A stretch of 64,000 bases of DNA from Siderastrea siderea (Eukaryota > Cnidaria > Anthozoa > Scleractinia > Rhizangiidae). The stretch lies in the NCBI GenBank assembly GCA_964030785.1, contig OZ034968.1, positions 39,962,186 through 40,026,185 of the forward strand, in the 5' to 3' direction. Below are positions 43,848-54,438 of the stretch, piece after piece (the first letter of the stretch is position 1; the number at the start of each line of letters is the position of its first letter). Under the pieces are notes generated by a model, which saw nothing but the letters and a program-made list of their open reading frames with translations, was not told the origin of the DNA and made no database searches. The translations under genes were made by a program, and so were the position numbers.

Positions 43848-46072
43848 AATTGAAGACACCTGAGGATATCACCGTAGAGGATCCAAAGGTTGTACTGACT
43901 GCTATGAAAAATTTTTACAACCAGCTTTACACCTCTCAAAACCAGCCATCATCTGAACGGCTCTCCAACTTCTCTGATTATGAGTCCTTACCGAAACTAG
44001 ACAACGAAAAGCAAAGCCTTTGCGAAGGTCTGATAACTGCACAAGAATGCCTTGCTGCGCTCAAGACCTTTCAACATAATAAGACTCCGGGCACGGATGG
44101 TTTAACTGCAGAATTCTATCTCTGTTTTTGGAATGACATCTCTGGCCCTTTGATTGGCTGCCTCAATCATGGTGCCCTCCTAGGAGAGCTTTCTATCTCT
44201 CAGAGGCAAGGAATCATCTCCTTGATCCCATAAAAGAAAAAAGACCCCCTACTGCTTAAAAACTGGCACCCTATCTCTCTTTTAAATACAGACTATAAAT
44301 TGGCAACCAAATGCATCGCAACGGGGTTACAGAAGGTACTTCCTCACCTGATCGAAAGTGATCAAATGGGCTACATCAAAGGTAGATTCATGGGCGAGAA
44401 CATCCGCATAATTTCAGCTATAATTGAACAACATGAAAATAAGAAGGGAATGATACTCTTCCTAGACTTTGAAAAGGCCTTTGACTCGTTAGAATGGGGT
44501 TATCTTTTCAAGGTGCTTGACATTATGAACTTTGGTCCAAGTTTCCTCAACTGGATTCGTACTTCTTACTCCAATATTTCTAATTGTGTCGTTAATAATG
44601 GCTACTCGTCAGAATTTTGTCTTTACAAAGAGGTATAAGACAGGGGTGTCCTCTTTCAGGATTGCTCTTTGTTCTCGCTGTAGCACCTCTTGCCCACCAA
44701 ATACGAATCAATGACTCAATCAAAGGTGTTGAAAATGGAAATAAGATCACTAAACTCAGCTTGTACGCCGATGACACCACCGGTTTCATTCGCGACGACT
44801 CATCTGCGGCGTCCTTATTCACTCTTCTTGATCAATTTGGCGACCTTTTTGGCTTTAAAATTAATAAGTCAAAAACCGAGGGTTTGTGGCTTGGTTCTTG
44901 GAAGAGTAGATTAGGCAAAGACGAACCTTTTGGTATTTCGTGGCCGAAACAGTACGTTACTGCTCTTGGAATTGCGTTCCCTTATAACGTTCACGTTGGG
45001 AACAAAATAAATTTTTGACGAGCGGCTCGCTAAACTTAAAAATGTCTTGAATATCTGGTCAAGCAGACATTTAATGATCTTAGGCAGGATAGCCATTGTC
45101 AAAAATCTAGCACTTGCCAAACTTGTTTATAGCTGCTCTGTATTAAACGTTCCCGCCGAATTTGTAAAAGAAGTCAACAGCAGTATCTTCTCCTTTATTT
45201 GGAACTTCAAACCAGATAAAATCAAAAGAAAAACGCTGATTGGCCCAATACGCAACGGCGGTCTTAACATGGTTATTTTTTCTGACGTTGTCGAGTCGCT
45301 TATGACCGCCTGGGTTAATCGTTATTGCAAAGCAACTGACAGCCACCGGTGTTCCCTCCTTGATTCCATGTTAGGTAAGGTCGGAGGAGCTTTCTTATTT
45401 CAATGTAATTACGACCTAAAATTCCTTGACCTTAAAAATCTTTCTACTTTTTACAAAAATGTTTTGGCAGTTTGGCAAGAACTCAATTCCAAAGATCCCC
45501 TTAACGCAAATGAATTGAAACAAGAAATCATATGGAATAATCGTTTTACAAGGATTTATGGAAAGACAATTTATAATAAAACGGGTTAATAAAGGCATTT
45601 TGAGAATTACTGACCTCCTTGATACCGATGGCCATTTCCTTTCATTCAAAATTTTTAAATGCAAATTCGGCGTTCGCTGTACTTTCCTTGATTATGCTGG
45701 TGTTCTTGCAGCAATTCCAAAAGCTTGGAAGAGCGAAGTCGTAGGCAATATTGCAAAGGGTGATGGCGAACCCTTGAAGACTCTTTCCAATGGTCATGCC
45801 ATCTCCTCTACTAGAAAAGCCCGTTTAATGTTTGTAGAAAGGTCCTTCTCTCCTCCCATCGTCGAAATCAATCTTAAAAAACAAGTGCCGAATGTAGAGG
45901 CTGTCTACGAACTTCCTTTCAAAGTCACCGTTGAAAATAAATTGAGAAGCTTTCAGTTTAAACTCATACATCACATAATCCCCACTGATCTCTCTCTCTA
46001 TAAAATGATGCGATGCGTCAGCATCTTATTTTTTATGCTCTCAAACAAAATCAAGCCTACAGTGTGCCTTTA
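43848..46072 (+). mobile_element. 5'- and 3'-truncated L1/Tx1-type LINE copy, ORF2 pseudogene
   Basis: Frames run from just upstream of the RT domain (YNQLYTSQNQPSS) through KTPGTDGLTAEFYLCFWNDI, LLNTDYKLATKCIATGLQKV, FLDFEKAFDSLEWGYLF, QGCPLSGLLFVLAVAPLAHQ and LYADDTTGFIRDDSS to FKVTVENKLRSFQFKLIHHI. It is the same family as the complete LINE at 46624 but clearly diverged. A stop at 44231-44233 and shifts near 44638, 45015 and 45580 inactivate it. The start lies immediately next to the end of the DUF7869-type unit. Confidence 0.9.
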
Positions 46073-46079
46073 AATATAC

Positions 46080-46610
46080 TATAATGAAAGCTAAGGTGCC
46101 ATATATTTTATATTACACCCAGTGTGTGTGTGTTAGAATATCTATCGTTTCTTTTTTCTATATGTGTACCTGTTCTGCATTATATAGTATTGGTTTTGCA
46201 TAAATGTAGTTGGTTGTAACCGGTTAATACAATGTTAAGTGATCATATGTAACATTACTTTATTGTAACTGTAGATGCTGTATTATACGGTTGCATTGTC
46301 AATGAATGAATTAATTTTGCTCAAGTGGCCCAAACCCACTTTAGACTATTCTGTCAACAAAATGGTGCCCCATCTAGTGGCACATACAGTGATGAATGGA
46401 TGATGCATGGAGAATATTCTCATGTGCAAGGATCACTTGAGAGTTTCCTCGCTCAGGATATCTGGAGAGATGTGTTCCACCACAGTTAAAACAAACCTGA
46501 CTGGTGTGGTTATCCACGAGGTGCACTGTATCAGCCATTGGTATGTTGCATTGTATTTTTTGTTTACATCTCCTTTCATAGTCGTCAATGCGGTGATCAC
46601 TGAAGCTGCA
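46080..46610. other. Spacer upstream of the complete LINE
   Basis: Contains a short GT run near 46122-46134. The plus strand near 46330-46480 shows a weakly coding-like stretch (GTYSDEWMMHGEYS) of unknown family. No clear gene. Confidence 0.4.
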
Positions 46611-46623
46611 TATACAAGCTCTA

Positions 46624-46683
46624 GGCATACGGCAGCATGGCGGCCGGACGGACTTTTCCGTAGTCCGTTTCTTTACCTTCCCG
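46624..46683 (+). promoter_or_regulatory. LINE 5' UTR with YY1-like motif and short upstream ORF
   Basis: agcATGGCGGCCgg at about 46633-46646 matches the core of the YY1 site that human L1 carries near its own start. The ATG in it opens an 8-codon upstream ORF ending at a TAG before the ORF1 start codon. The regulatory role is inference. Confidence 0.45.
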
Positions 46684-47562
46684 ATGACCGAAGAAGATAA
46701 AAACAAGGAAGGCCTTACCACTTCTTATTTACGTGGCAAACGGCAGGAAAGATGCAGCAGTAGCAGCTCCCCTGATTCCAAAACTCCGCCTGCCAAATCG
46801 GTAAGAATTATGCCTTCAACATCCGATAGCATCGAAATGGCGGATATGCGCGAGATTTTGACACAAATACAAGACAACACTAACAAATTGTTAGAAGACA
46901 ATCAAGCTTTACGAAAGCAATACGCCGACTTACACGAATCGCTAAGCTTTCATATAGCTGAAGTGGAAAAGCTTGTGAAGGAAAACCAAACCTTAAAGAA
47001 AGAAGTCAAGTCTCTAAAAGCTAGTCTCAAAGAAGTCAAAGAAGACAATGATATAATGGCCGAAGACCTTGCCACCGCTATCAACAAGATTGACGACTTA
47101 GAACAGTACTCGAGAAAACATAATCTAGAGTTCCACGGCATTCCAGAGAGCTCCCAAGAAAACCTGGCCGAACAAATTATTAAGCTCGGAAATGTGCTCA
47201 ACGTCCCTATTCGAAACAATGACATTGACATCTGCCACCGGTTATCCGCAAATAAGAAATCAAACAAACCCAGGCCAGTCATTGCCAGATTTAAATCGTA
47301 TGAAGTTAAGAAAGCACTATACAGCGCCCGCAAGCAGTTGAAGAATCAAAGCTTAAACCACGTTTTCCCTGGAGCAGACATCGTATACATCAATGAGAAC
47401 CTCACAAGAAGACGCCGCGAACTTTTCAACAAAGTCTGGAAAACCAAAAAGTTGAACCATTGGCACAGTGTGTGGACAGTTGATGGTAAAGTCTTTTTCA
47501 AAATTTCTGTTGATGATGCCCCAGAAAGAATCTATAGCTTAGAAGACTTAGATAATTTCTAG
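46684..47562 (+). CDS. LINE ORF1 protein, 292 aa, coiled coil plus RRM-like domain
   Basis: An RNA-binding chaperone-type protein that packages LINE RNA into a ribonucleoprotein. The basic, Ser-rich N-terminus (1-45) is followed by a long coiled coil (about 50-150; heptads in LTQIQDNTNKLLEDNQALRK and KEVKSLKASLKEVKEDND). An RRM-like block follows: EQYSRKHNLEFHGIPESSQE (about 140-160) and DICHRLSANKKSNKPRPVIA (about 178-197). The C-terminal domain has YINENLTRRRRELFNKVWK. The layout matches L1/Tx1-type ORF1. Start chosen at the first ATG of the open frame after the short upstream ORF. Confidence 0.85.
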   Translation: MTEEDKNKEGLTTSYLRGKRQERCSSSSSPDSKTPPAKSVRIMPSTSDSIEMADMREILTQIQDNTNKLLEDNQALRKQYADLHESLSFHIAEVEKLVKENQTLKKEVKSLKASLKEVKEDNDIMAEDLATAINKIDDLEQYSRKHNLEFHGIPESSQENLAEQIIKLGNVLNVPIRNNDIDICHRLSANKKSNKPRPVIARFKSYEVKKALYSARKQLKNQSLNHVFPGADIVYINENLTRRRRELFNKVWKTKKLNHWHSVWTVDGKVFFKISVDDAPERIYSLEDLDNF

Positions 47563-47942
47563 GTTAATCACTTCCTTATTATCTGAGGTTACAGCTAGTT
47601 GAAATGTATTGCGTAAAACCATGTATTTTCCAGATATTTTTATTTAATAAGGCTTCGCCCTTGCATATAATTTCTTTTTTCAATCACGTTGAACGAAACT
47701 AGAATTAATAATTAGGTCGCGGGGAGGCGTAGAGGGGACACCTTTAATTATCTTCATGAGTTTTAGCCATTCTCTAGTATCCCTTCTATACAATAAGCCG
47801 CTTGTCGGCTCTTTTAGTTTCTGTGTGTTTAATGTTAATTTATTTTCTTTTTTAAATAGTTGCAGTCAGGCACATCTCTTGGGAAATATCCCTTTTGAGC
47901 GGTGCGCATTTGTTGCCCAGTAATTTATGTTTTTAAGCAAAC
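47563..47942 (+). other. LINE inter-ORF spacer, 380 bp
   Basis: AT-rich with stops in all frames. How ORF2 is translated (reinitiation, or an internal start) cannot be told from the sequence. Confidence 0.6.
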
Positions 47943-50900
47943 ATGAATCTTAAATGTATTTCTCTGAACATCAGAGGCATAAATAAGTCGATCAAACGAA
48001 GGAATTTATTTCGTTGGCTCCATAACGGTAAATATGACGTAATTTTCTTACAAGAAACCTATAGCGACGACAAAATTGAAAACATATGGCGCGCGGAATG
48101 GGGTGGTGACGTTTTCTACTCCCATGGTTCAAAACACAGCAGAGGCGTGATGTTGTTAATCAAACCGACTTTCAAAATTGAAAATCCTGACATTATCCGA
48201 GACAAAAAAGGGAGGTTTCTTCTCGTTCGGGCTTCGCTACAAGATGAAGAATTTTGTTTTGTCAACATTTACGCTCCAAATGATCCAAGTCTCCAAAAAA
48301 CGTTTTTCAATGAATTGTCTAACAAATTGCGACCCTACTCTAACGACAATATCATCCTTGGTGGCGATTTCAACTGCCCGCTTGAAAGTGTTGATAAGAC
48401 GGGAGGAAAAGATACAAACAACCGAAGAAGCGTTATTGATAGCATAAACGACCTTCGCAACACTTTGGGTCTCGTTGACATTTGGCGATTTCATCACCCC
48501 TCCTCCCAACGTTTCACGTGGAGCAACAGTTCTGGCAAAATACAATGCCGCCTAGATTACTGGCTTGTGTCTAAACACTTAGTGCCGCGCACATGTAAAA
48601 CGGAGGTTAAAGCATATCATGATTCCGATCATTCCCCAATCTATGTTGAAATTCAGTACGAAAATTCACAGAAAAAACCTGGTCCAGGATTTTGGAAATT
48701 CAACAATTCCCTGCTTGAAAATGAAGAATTTGTCTTAAACTTGAAATTCTTTCTAATTCACGCAAAAGAAAAGCACAGTAAAACTGATGACAAAAGACTT
48801 TATTGGGAAATGATTAAAATGGAAATCAGGGATTTCTGTATAGGATTTGCAAAACGCCTTAGCAAAAACAGAAAGAACAAAGAAATGGACCTACTTCGAA
48901 AATTAAACGAACTCAATGTTCTTCTCGGTAAAAACCCCAACGATGTGAATTTAACAACTGAAGCGAGAAGCGTTAAATTGGAACTGAAAAACTTATCTGA
49001 GCGCAAAACAAAAGGTGCTATAATTAGGAGCAGAGTAAGGTGGTACGAGCACGGTGAAAGGAATAACAAGTACTTCGTCAATTTGGAAAAGCGCTCGCAC
49101 AATAGGAAACACATTGTTAAATTAAAAACAGATGAAAACGAGTACCTAGAGGAACCAAACAAAATTCTATTGGAGATGGAACATTTTTACAAAACGCTGT
49201 ACACTTCACAATTGCCTGAAGTTAGCACATTTAATGAACCCAGCAAACACTTTCTAAACCCTGAAATGGTACCCAAACTAAATGCCGAACAGCAAAACAT
49301 CTGCGAAGGTCTTATTACTGCCGATGAATGTCTGTCTATTCTCAAAACTTTTGCAAAAAACAAAACCCCCGGTTCCGACGGCCTTACAGCAGAATTTTAT
49401 TTATGTTTCTGGAACGATGTTGTGGGCACTTTAATTGACTGCTATAATGATGCCTACCAAAAAGGCGAAATGTCAATCTCACAAAGAAGAGGCGTGATCT
49501 CGCTTATACCAAAGAAAAACAAAGATAATCTTCTTCTGAAAAACTGGCGACCAATTTCTTTGTTAAATACAGATTACAAAATTGCAACCAAATGCATTGC
49601 AAATCGACTAGAGAAAGTTCTTCCGACTTTAATAAATAGTGATCAAACTGGATACGTAAAAAATCGCTTTATTGGAGAAAATATCCGCTTAATCTCCGAT
49701 GTTATCGATGTGTACGAGAAACAAAATCTGCCTGGCATGCTTCTATTTATAGATTTCGAAAAAGCTTTTGATTCCCTCGAATGGAAGTTCTTATTCGAGG
49801 CTATTGACGCTATGAACTTTGGGCCAATGTTCCAGAACTGGATTCATGTCTTTTATTCTAACATCTCCAGCTGCGTACTTAATAATGGTTTTGCTTCGAA
49901 TTTCTTCTCCCTTCATAGAGGAGTCAGGCAAGGGTGTCCCCTATCAGGGCTGCTATTTATCTTGGCTGTTGAAACGCTGGCCCAATCCATCAGGCAGAAT
50001 AATAACATATGTGGCCTGAAACTTAATGACACTGAAATAAAACTAAGTCTGTATGCTGATGACATCACAGCCTTCATACTTAACGACTCTTCTGCGGACC
50101 ACCTATTTAACCTCCTAAGTGAATTTGGAGAGTGTTCAGGTCTTAAAATAAACATTTCTAAAACAGAAGGAATGTGGCTTGGCAGCCTTAAACAAAACAA
50201 GGGCAAGCGATCCCCCTTTAGTATCTCGTGGCCAGAGAAATACGTAATTGCTCTCGGTGTTGCTTTCGCTTACGACCCGGCGGTTAGCTGCAGAATCAAT
50301 TTCGAAGAAAAAATTGTATCACTGAAAAAGACTTTAAACCGGTGGTCAGCGAGAAATCTAACTTTAATAGGAAGGATATGCGTTGTCAAGACTCTCGCCA
50401 TCTCCAAACTAGTCTATAACACATCTGTTCTCTCAGTTTCATCCAACATATGTAAACAAGTCAACGATATTTGCTTCAGGTTCGTATGGAAAATGAAGCC
50501 GGATAAAATTAAACGGCACACTCTTATTGGTCCTCTTGATAAAGGCGGTCTTAACATGGTTGACTTTGTTATGATGGATAAATCTCTTAAGGCTGCGTGG
50601 GCAAAGCGATTATGTGAAGCTGGAGATAGTAAATGGTGCGCTGCCTTCTCCTTGGCCACAACCCACCTCGGTGGCACTTTCCTTTTCGAATGTAACTTTG
50701 ATATACATGACTTAAATCTGTCTTCAGAATTACCCTCCTTCTACAAAGAAATACTTTCGGCTTGGCAGGAGATACACTCCACAGACCCCTCATCTGCTGA
50801 CGAATACGGAAATGAAATCATTTGGAACAACCGTTTTATTAGAATAGATGGAAAACCGATCTTTTTTCTGTCATGGTATCAAAAAGGTGTGATTAAAATA

Positions 50901-51701
50901 CGCGACCTTCTGGTAGATGGTAGGTTCTTGTCCATAACCGAATTTCAAGATAAATATGGTCTAAAAGTAAATTTCTTAAAATATTACGGCCTCCTCTCTG
51001 CAATCCCTAGTGGGTGGAAAAACTCCCTTTTAAATCCTAAGCAAATACGCTCCAATATGGCTGTCAGAGATAACCTAACCCCTTCTAATGTCACTGCCAA
51101 AATTGCTCGCGAACTTTTTGTTTTGAAAGTTTTTAAATCCCCAAAAATAGAACTAGAACTAGTCGGAAAAAACTTATCCCCGAAAGCTATCTACCAATTG
51201 CCTTTTAAAGTCACAGTAGAAAACAAACTAAGATGTTTCCAATACAAAATCATTCATGGTATTCTTCCTACAAACAAACGCCTTTTTAAAATGGGACTGA
51301 AAACGTCACCTCGCTGTGAGCGCTGCAACTTTCCCAACGAAACTTTGGTTCATCTTTTGTATGAATGCCCCATTACGCAAAGTTTTTGGCGTGAAATTGT
51401 TAATTGGTGGAATGAGAAACGATCGGAGAATCGTTCCTTAAGCGTGACAGATATTCTGTACGGCTATAAACCAGACTGTACTAAGTTTTACGCCTTAAAC
51501 CATGTTCTAATCATCGCAAAATATCACATTTTCCAGGCTTGGTTGGATAACAGCCCCCCAAGCTTTGAAATGTTTCATCTCGTTCTCAAAGATAAGATCC
51601 TTTGTGAAAGCAGAATCGCTTTTAAAAACAACACCTTGTCGAAATTTAGATCAAAATGGACAACATTATGCGCTTTAGCCCCTCAAAATGTTTCCACATA
51701 G
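47943..51701 (+). CDS. LINE ORF2: AP endonuclease + reverse transcriptase, 1252 aa, intact
   Basis: Nicks target DNA and primes reverse transcription. Residues 1-235 form the APE-type endonuclease: SLNIRGINKSIKRRN, FLQETYSDDKIE, GGDFNCPLE with Asp142, and SDHSPIYVEI with Asp229/His230. The RT spans about 470-770: KTPGSDGLTAEFYLCFWNDV, RPISLLNTDYKIATKCIANR, motif A FIDFEKAFDSLEW (Asp604), RQGCPLSGLLFILAVE, and active site YADD at 704-707. The C-terminus carries a CCHC-like zinc-binding segment, CERCNFPNETLVHLLYEC, from residue 1125. The LLNTDYKI and FEKAFDSLEW wording is L1/Tx1-clade. No stop or shift. Length is usual for the clade. Confidence 0.95.
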   Translation: MNLKCISLNIRGINKSIKRRNLFRWLHNGKYDVIFLQETYSDDKIENIWRAEWGGDVFYSHGSKHSRGVMLLIKPTFKIENPDIIRDKKGRFLLVRASLQDEEFCFVNIYAPNDPSLQKTFFNELSNKLRPYSNDNIILGGDFNCPLESVDKTGGKDTNNRRSVIDSINDLRNTLGLVDIWRFHHPSSQRFTWSNSSGKIQCRLDYWLVSKHLVPRTCKTEVKAYHDSDHSPIYVEIQYENSQKKPGPGFWKFNNSLLENEEFVLNLKFFLIHAKEKHSKTDDKRLYWEMIKMEIRDFCIGFAKRLSKNRKNKEMDLLRKLNELNVLLGKNPNDVNLTTEARSVKLELKNLSERKTKGAIIRSRVRWYEHGERNNKYFVNLEKRSHNRKHIVKLKTDENEYLEEPNKILLEMEHFYKTLYTSQLPEVSTFNEPSKHFLNPEMVPKLNAEQQNICEGLITADECLSILKTFAKNKTPGSDGLTAEFYLCFWNDVVGTLIDCYNDAYQKGEMSISQRRGVISLIPKKNKDNLLLKNWRPISLLNTDYKIATKCIANRLEKVLPTLINSDQTGYVKNRFIGENIRLISDVIDVYEKQNLPGMLLFIDFEKAFDSLEWKFLFEAIDAMNFGPMFQNWIHVFYSNISSCVLNNGFASNFFSLHRGVRQGCPLSGLLFILAVETLAQSIRQNNNICGLKLNDTEIKLSLYADDITAFILNDSSADHLFNLLSEFGECSGLKINISKTEGMWLGSLKQNKGKRSPFSISWPEKYVIALGVAFAYDPAVSCRINFEEKIVSLKKTLNRWSARNLTLIGRICVVKTLAISKLVYNTSVLSVSSNICKQVNDICFRFVWKMKPDKIKRHTLIGPLDKGGLNMVDFVMMDKSLKAAWAKRLCEAGDSKWCAAFSLATTHLGGTFLFECNFDIHDLNLSSELPSFYKEILSAWQEIHSTDPSSADEYGNEIIWNNRFIRIDGKPIFFLSWYQKGVIKIRDLLVDGRFLSITEFQDKYGLKVNFLKYYGLLSAIPSGWKNSLLNPKQIRSNMAVRDNLTPSNVTAKIARELFVLKVFKSPKIELELVGKNLSPKAIYQLPFKVTVENKLRCFQYKIIHGILPTNKRLFKMGLKTSPRCERCNFPNETLVHLLYECPITQSFWREIVNWWNEKRSENRSLSVTDILYGYKPDCTKFYALNHVLIIAKYHIFQAWLDNSPPSFEMFHLVLKDKILCESRIAFKNNTLSKFRSKWTTLCALAPQNVST

Positions 51702-51947
51702 AATGTGCCACCTTTTTTTTTTTTCCTATTTCTTTTTTTTTCTTGTTTTCGTTAAAATTGTAATTAAATTAATCTGTTGTAAACTAACTCTGTACTTGTA
51801 CTTATATGTAGTGAAACGGTGTAATTTTTTCTCTGTATTATCAATATTGTATCTGTTTTTTGTACGTCTTTTTTTTTTTTTTCAACATTCAATATTGTAA
51901 AGTCTTATTTTCTTCAATAAAAAAATTACAAAATATATATATATATA
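51702..51947 (+). other. LINE 3' UTR and tail
   Basis: T-rich runs near 51713-51742 and 51871-51881, AATAAA at 51917-51922, and a short (TA)n stretch directly before the right target duplication. Confidence 0.75.
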
Positions 51948-52249
51948 TATACAAGCTCTAAAGCTTTTCTTCCCAAGCTAGGATATTGTTAAGTTCACCA
52001 AATTCGATCATCAATTTATATACAATGCACAACTTTCACTATTTCCATAATACACTTTGTTTTCTACTTACTTTTTTGCATATGCTCACGTGTTATTGTT
52101 CTCTTTTTCGTTTGGCATAAATCATATCAGAGAAATTGAGAAAACTACTCATTCAAACATTTGGAGGGTAAATGGGAAATTAATGGATGAGAAACCAGTG
52201 AATGATCGTTTCTCTTTTTTTAACTCGCCTTTTTATATTTATTACTGCG

Positions 52250-52386
52250 GCCTTTCTGGGGAGAGAAGTGCCCCATTTCGTGAATGGTTTGCAAACCTGG
52301 GAGAGTTATGGTCACTCATCCCACAGGACACCAAAGTAGTTGTAGTAACTACCACTGCAACTAAGTCAACGAGGCAGAAAATATTT
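52250..52386 (+). pseudogene. RecQ-like helicase exon fragment (motif III region)
   Basis: The frame reads GERSAPFREWFANLGELWSL, then IPQDTKVVVVTTTATKSTRQ, ending at a stop after KIF. This matches the stretch around helicase motif III (usual wording R--ELGELRSLIP...LTATAT) of RecQ-like helicases. TTTAT replaces TATAT, and the motif II DEAH segment upstream is absent. It lies downstream on the same strand as the N-terminal fragment at 40394, in correct order, so both could be parts of one gene split by transposons. Confidence 0.6.
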
Positions 52387-52389
52387 TAA

Positions 52390-53226
52390 ACTCTTCAGTT
52401 CAAACCTTAAGTACAGTGCCATGTACATAAATAAAAGCCAACCACTTGAAACAACTCCACAATGAAATGGGTCACCTGGGTCGCAGTTGAGTGTTGCTCA
52501 GGATAGATTTTTCTGGCCACGAATGCATGCTTGAATGCAAATAGTTTAGCTTTCTTGTGGCAGTTTTTTTTAACAAGTTTTTGTTGCTTTGCGTAAATTT
52601 CAACATCACTTTTCACGTTGAGGTGTAAATGCATACATCCGATTTTTAAAATGTGACTACCACAGGCTGTACATGACTTTTCAAGTGTGTCACGAGTGTA
52701 ATTAGAAGCCTGATGGTTATGCAAATTCTGACGTGTTTCCAAACATTTGGAAATTTGACGTTAACTAAATATCTCAACCGTTGTAACCTTTGCAGGAAAT
52801 CCTTTCGATTTGTTAGCATTATACAAGTATGAGAGAGGTAAGGTCATGGTCCAATTAACATTTTAAGTTTACGCACCACATTTGTAGTGCAACCTTCCAT
52901 GTTATCCTTTTTATTCCAACGAAAATATTTCCTTTGCAGGCGTGCTTTACCACATATTTTCATGATATACTGATCTTAAGTTAAGTTCATTTACTTACAA
53001 GTCAATGTAACTGAAAACGTTTATGATAAGTGATTGTCACCGTGCATTGGATCACTGGATTGCAATTCTGATGTATTAGATGATGACTTTGATTTCACAG
53101 GCGAGTTTCATTCAAGCGTGTATAATATGCAACATTGTGGGTTGCATTGTACTAGTTCATGATACTCTAAAATATTTGCATTACATTTTTACTTTGACAT
53201 CTGTTTAACTTTGAATTTAACTGTAG
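52390..53226. other. Stretch without a supportable gene
   Basis: AT-rich. A minus-strand open stretch of 111 codons (52407-52742) has no recognisable motif. Confidence 0.4.
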
Positions 53227-53268
53227 GTTTCTCTGGAGAAAGTTCAAACCGTTGCTCAAGCGCAAAAG
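53227..53268 (+). CDS. Candidate 42-bp exon, phase 0
   Basis: Acceptor ttaactgtag and donor AAG|gtatgg bound VSLEKVQTVAQAQK, 14 codons, the same size as the candidate exon at 38864-38905. Unknown protein. Confidence 0.3.
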
Positions 53269-54067
53269 GTATGGACTTGAAGCCTGATTATATTTAAAAA
53301 GGTTTACGTTTTTCATGTGCTGTTAAGAAAGTTCCATTGGAGGAGGGCAAAACCCAGAGCAGGGCAGGGTGGCTGAAAATTTGGTCTGTGTTCTGGTCAA
53401 ATATTGAAGTTCTGAAATGAGTTGTCTGGAGCACTCCCAGCAGCATTCCAATTCCCAGCCCTACACAACACACTTCAAAGCTTACCCCTTCACAACTTAC
53501 TCTAAAGTCCAATCCCCAAACAAACAGTTAAGCCCAGCCACCAATGATCCAACCTAACGTCTAGGCCACCACACTTCCTTTTAAAGCTCAGTCATCCATA
53601 ACCCATTCCAAAACTCAGCTTAGTTAAAGAACTATTGTGCTCCGCTGCTGAAAGAAAACCTGAACACGGTTTACATATGTTCTACCAGATATTGCTGCAT
53701 CTTCTGACCAAACATTCTTATGTTATCCTAGGTTGAACAAGCTGACTACTGCAACAAACTGTCATGGTTGTAAACATGACCAACATCGAATAACTGCATA
53801 TGAAAACACAAAAAAGAGAAACATGTTAACTTTAAAATAAAATAGTCAAATGTGGGCTCATAAATAACGAATACCCGCCTCAATACTTGCCTCTCCTGAC
53901 TTCTTGTGTTCTTGTGACTGCTGAGGGAGAAGTGCAGTGAAGTTTTATATATTGAAAACTGCGAGCTTTAACCTTAAAACTCACAATTTCTTGTTCAGAT
54001 GTTCATGATGTGTATTGTACTGAGTATATGCATGTATTAACTTGAATTGCTTTGATCATATTAAACA

Positions 54068-54438
54068 GATAACAAAATTGACATGTTCTTCGGCACATCA
54101 AAAGTTGTGGCCATGATGGAGAAGTGAGCTCTCTGTTGGCCTTGGTGGCTGCAAGAGTTGCTGCTAAAAACCAGAGCCAGGCTCTTGATGAAAAGACGGG
54201 GAGAACTCACAAGCTTCATCTCATGGCACTTGAGAAATTTGCGGCTGAGAACAGGGATAACACGGTTTTGTTTGGAGAAAACAACAAGAGGCCGTTCTTG
54301 GCCACAACAGTGCAGACTTTTATGCCTACGGGCTCTGTTCCTTTATTAATATTGATATTATTTTTGTCCCTCGTCTTATGCTGTCGTATCACGACTGGCA
54401 ACACACGCGGTGCACAACCAGCATTTCATACAGTTTGA
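54068..54438 (+). CDS. Candidate exon, unknown protein
   Basis: After an acceptor-like ttaaacag the sequence reads MFFGTSKVVAMMEK, then a stop. In the next frame, LLALVAARVAAKNQSQALDE, LHLMALEKFAAENRDNTVLF and NNKRPFLATTVQ have an amphipathic, coding-like composition. Either a 1-base shift broke an exon near 54125, or two readings are chance. No family recognised. Confidence 0.3.

Larger units (their letters stand above)
46624..51947 (+). mobile_element. Full-length, intact L1/Tx1-clade LINE, 5.3 kb
   Basis: Flanked by a perfect 13-bp target-site duplication, tatacaagctcta, at 46611-46623 and 51948-51960. It has a 60-bp 5' UTR, ORF1 (292 aa), a 380-bp inter-ORF spacer, ORF2 (1252 aa) and a T-rich 3' UTR ending in AATAAA and a (TA)n-type tail. 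Both ORFs are uninterrupted and the duplication is perfect, so insertion is recent and the copy may be active. Confidence 0.95.

Noticed and set aside
46374..46721. Minus-strand ORF with a CFNCGGTHLSRYP zinc-knuckle-like stretch
   Set aside because: It overlaps the LINE target site and the ORF1 start on the other strand; a single C-x2-C without a full CCHC knuckle is likely chance.
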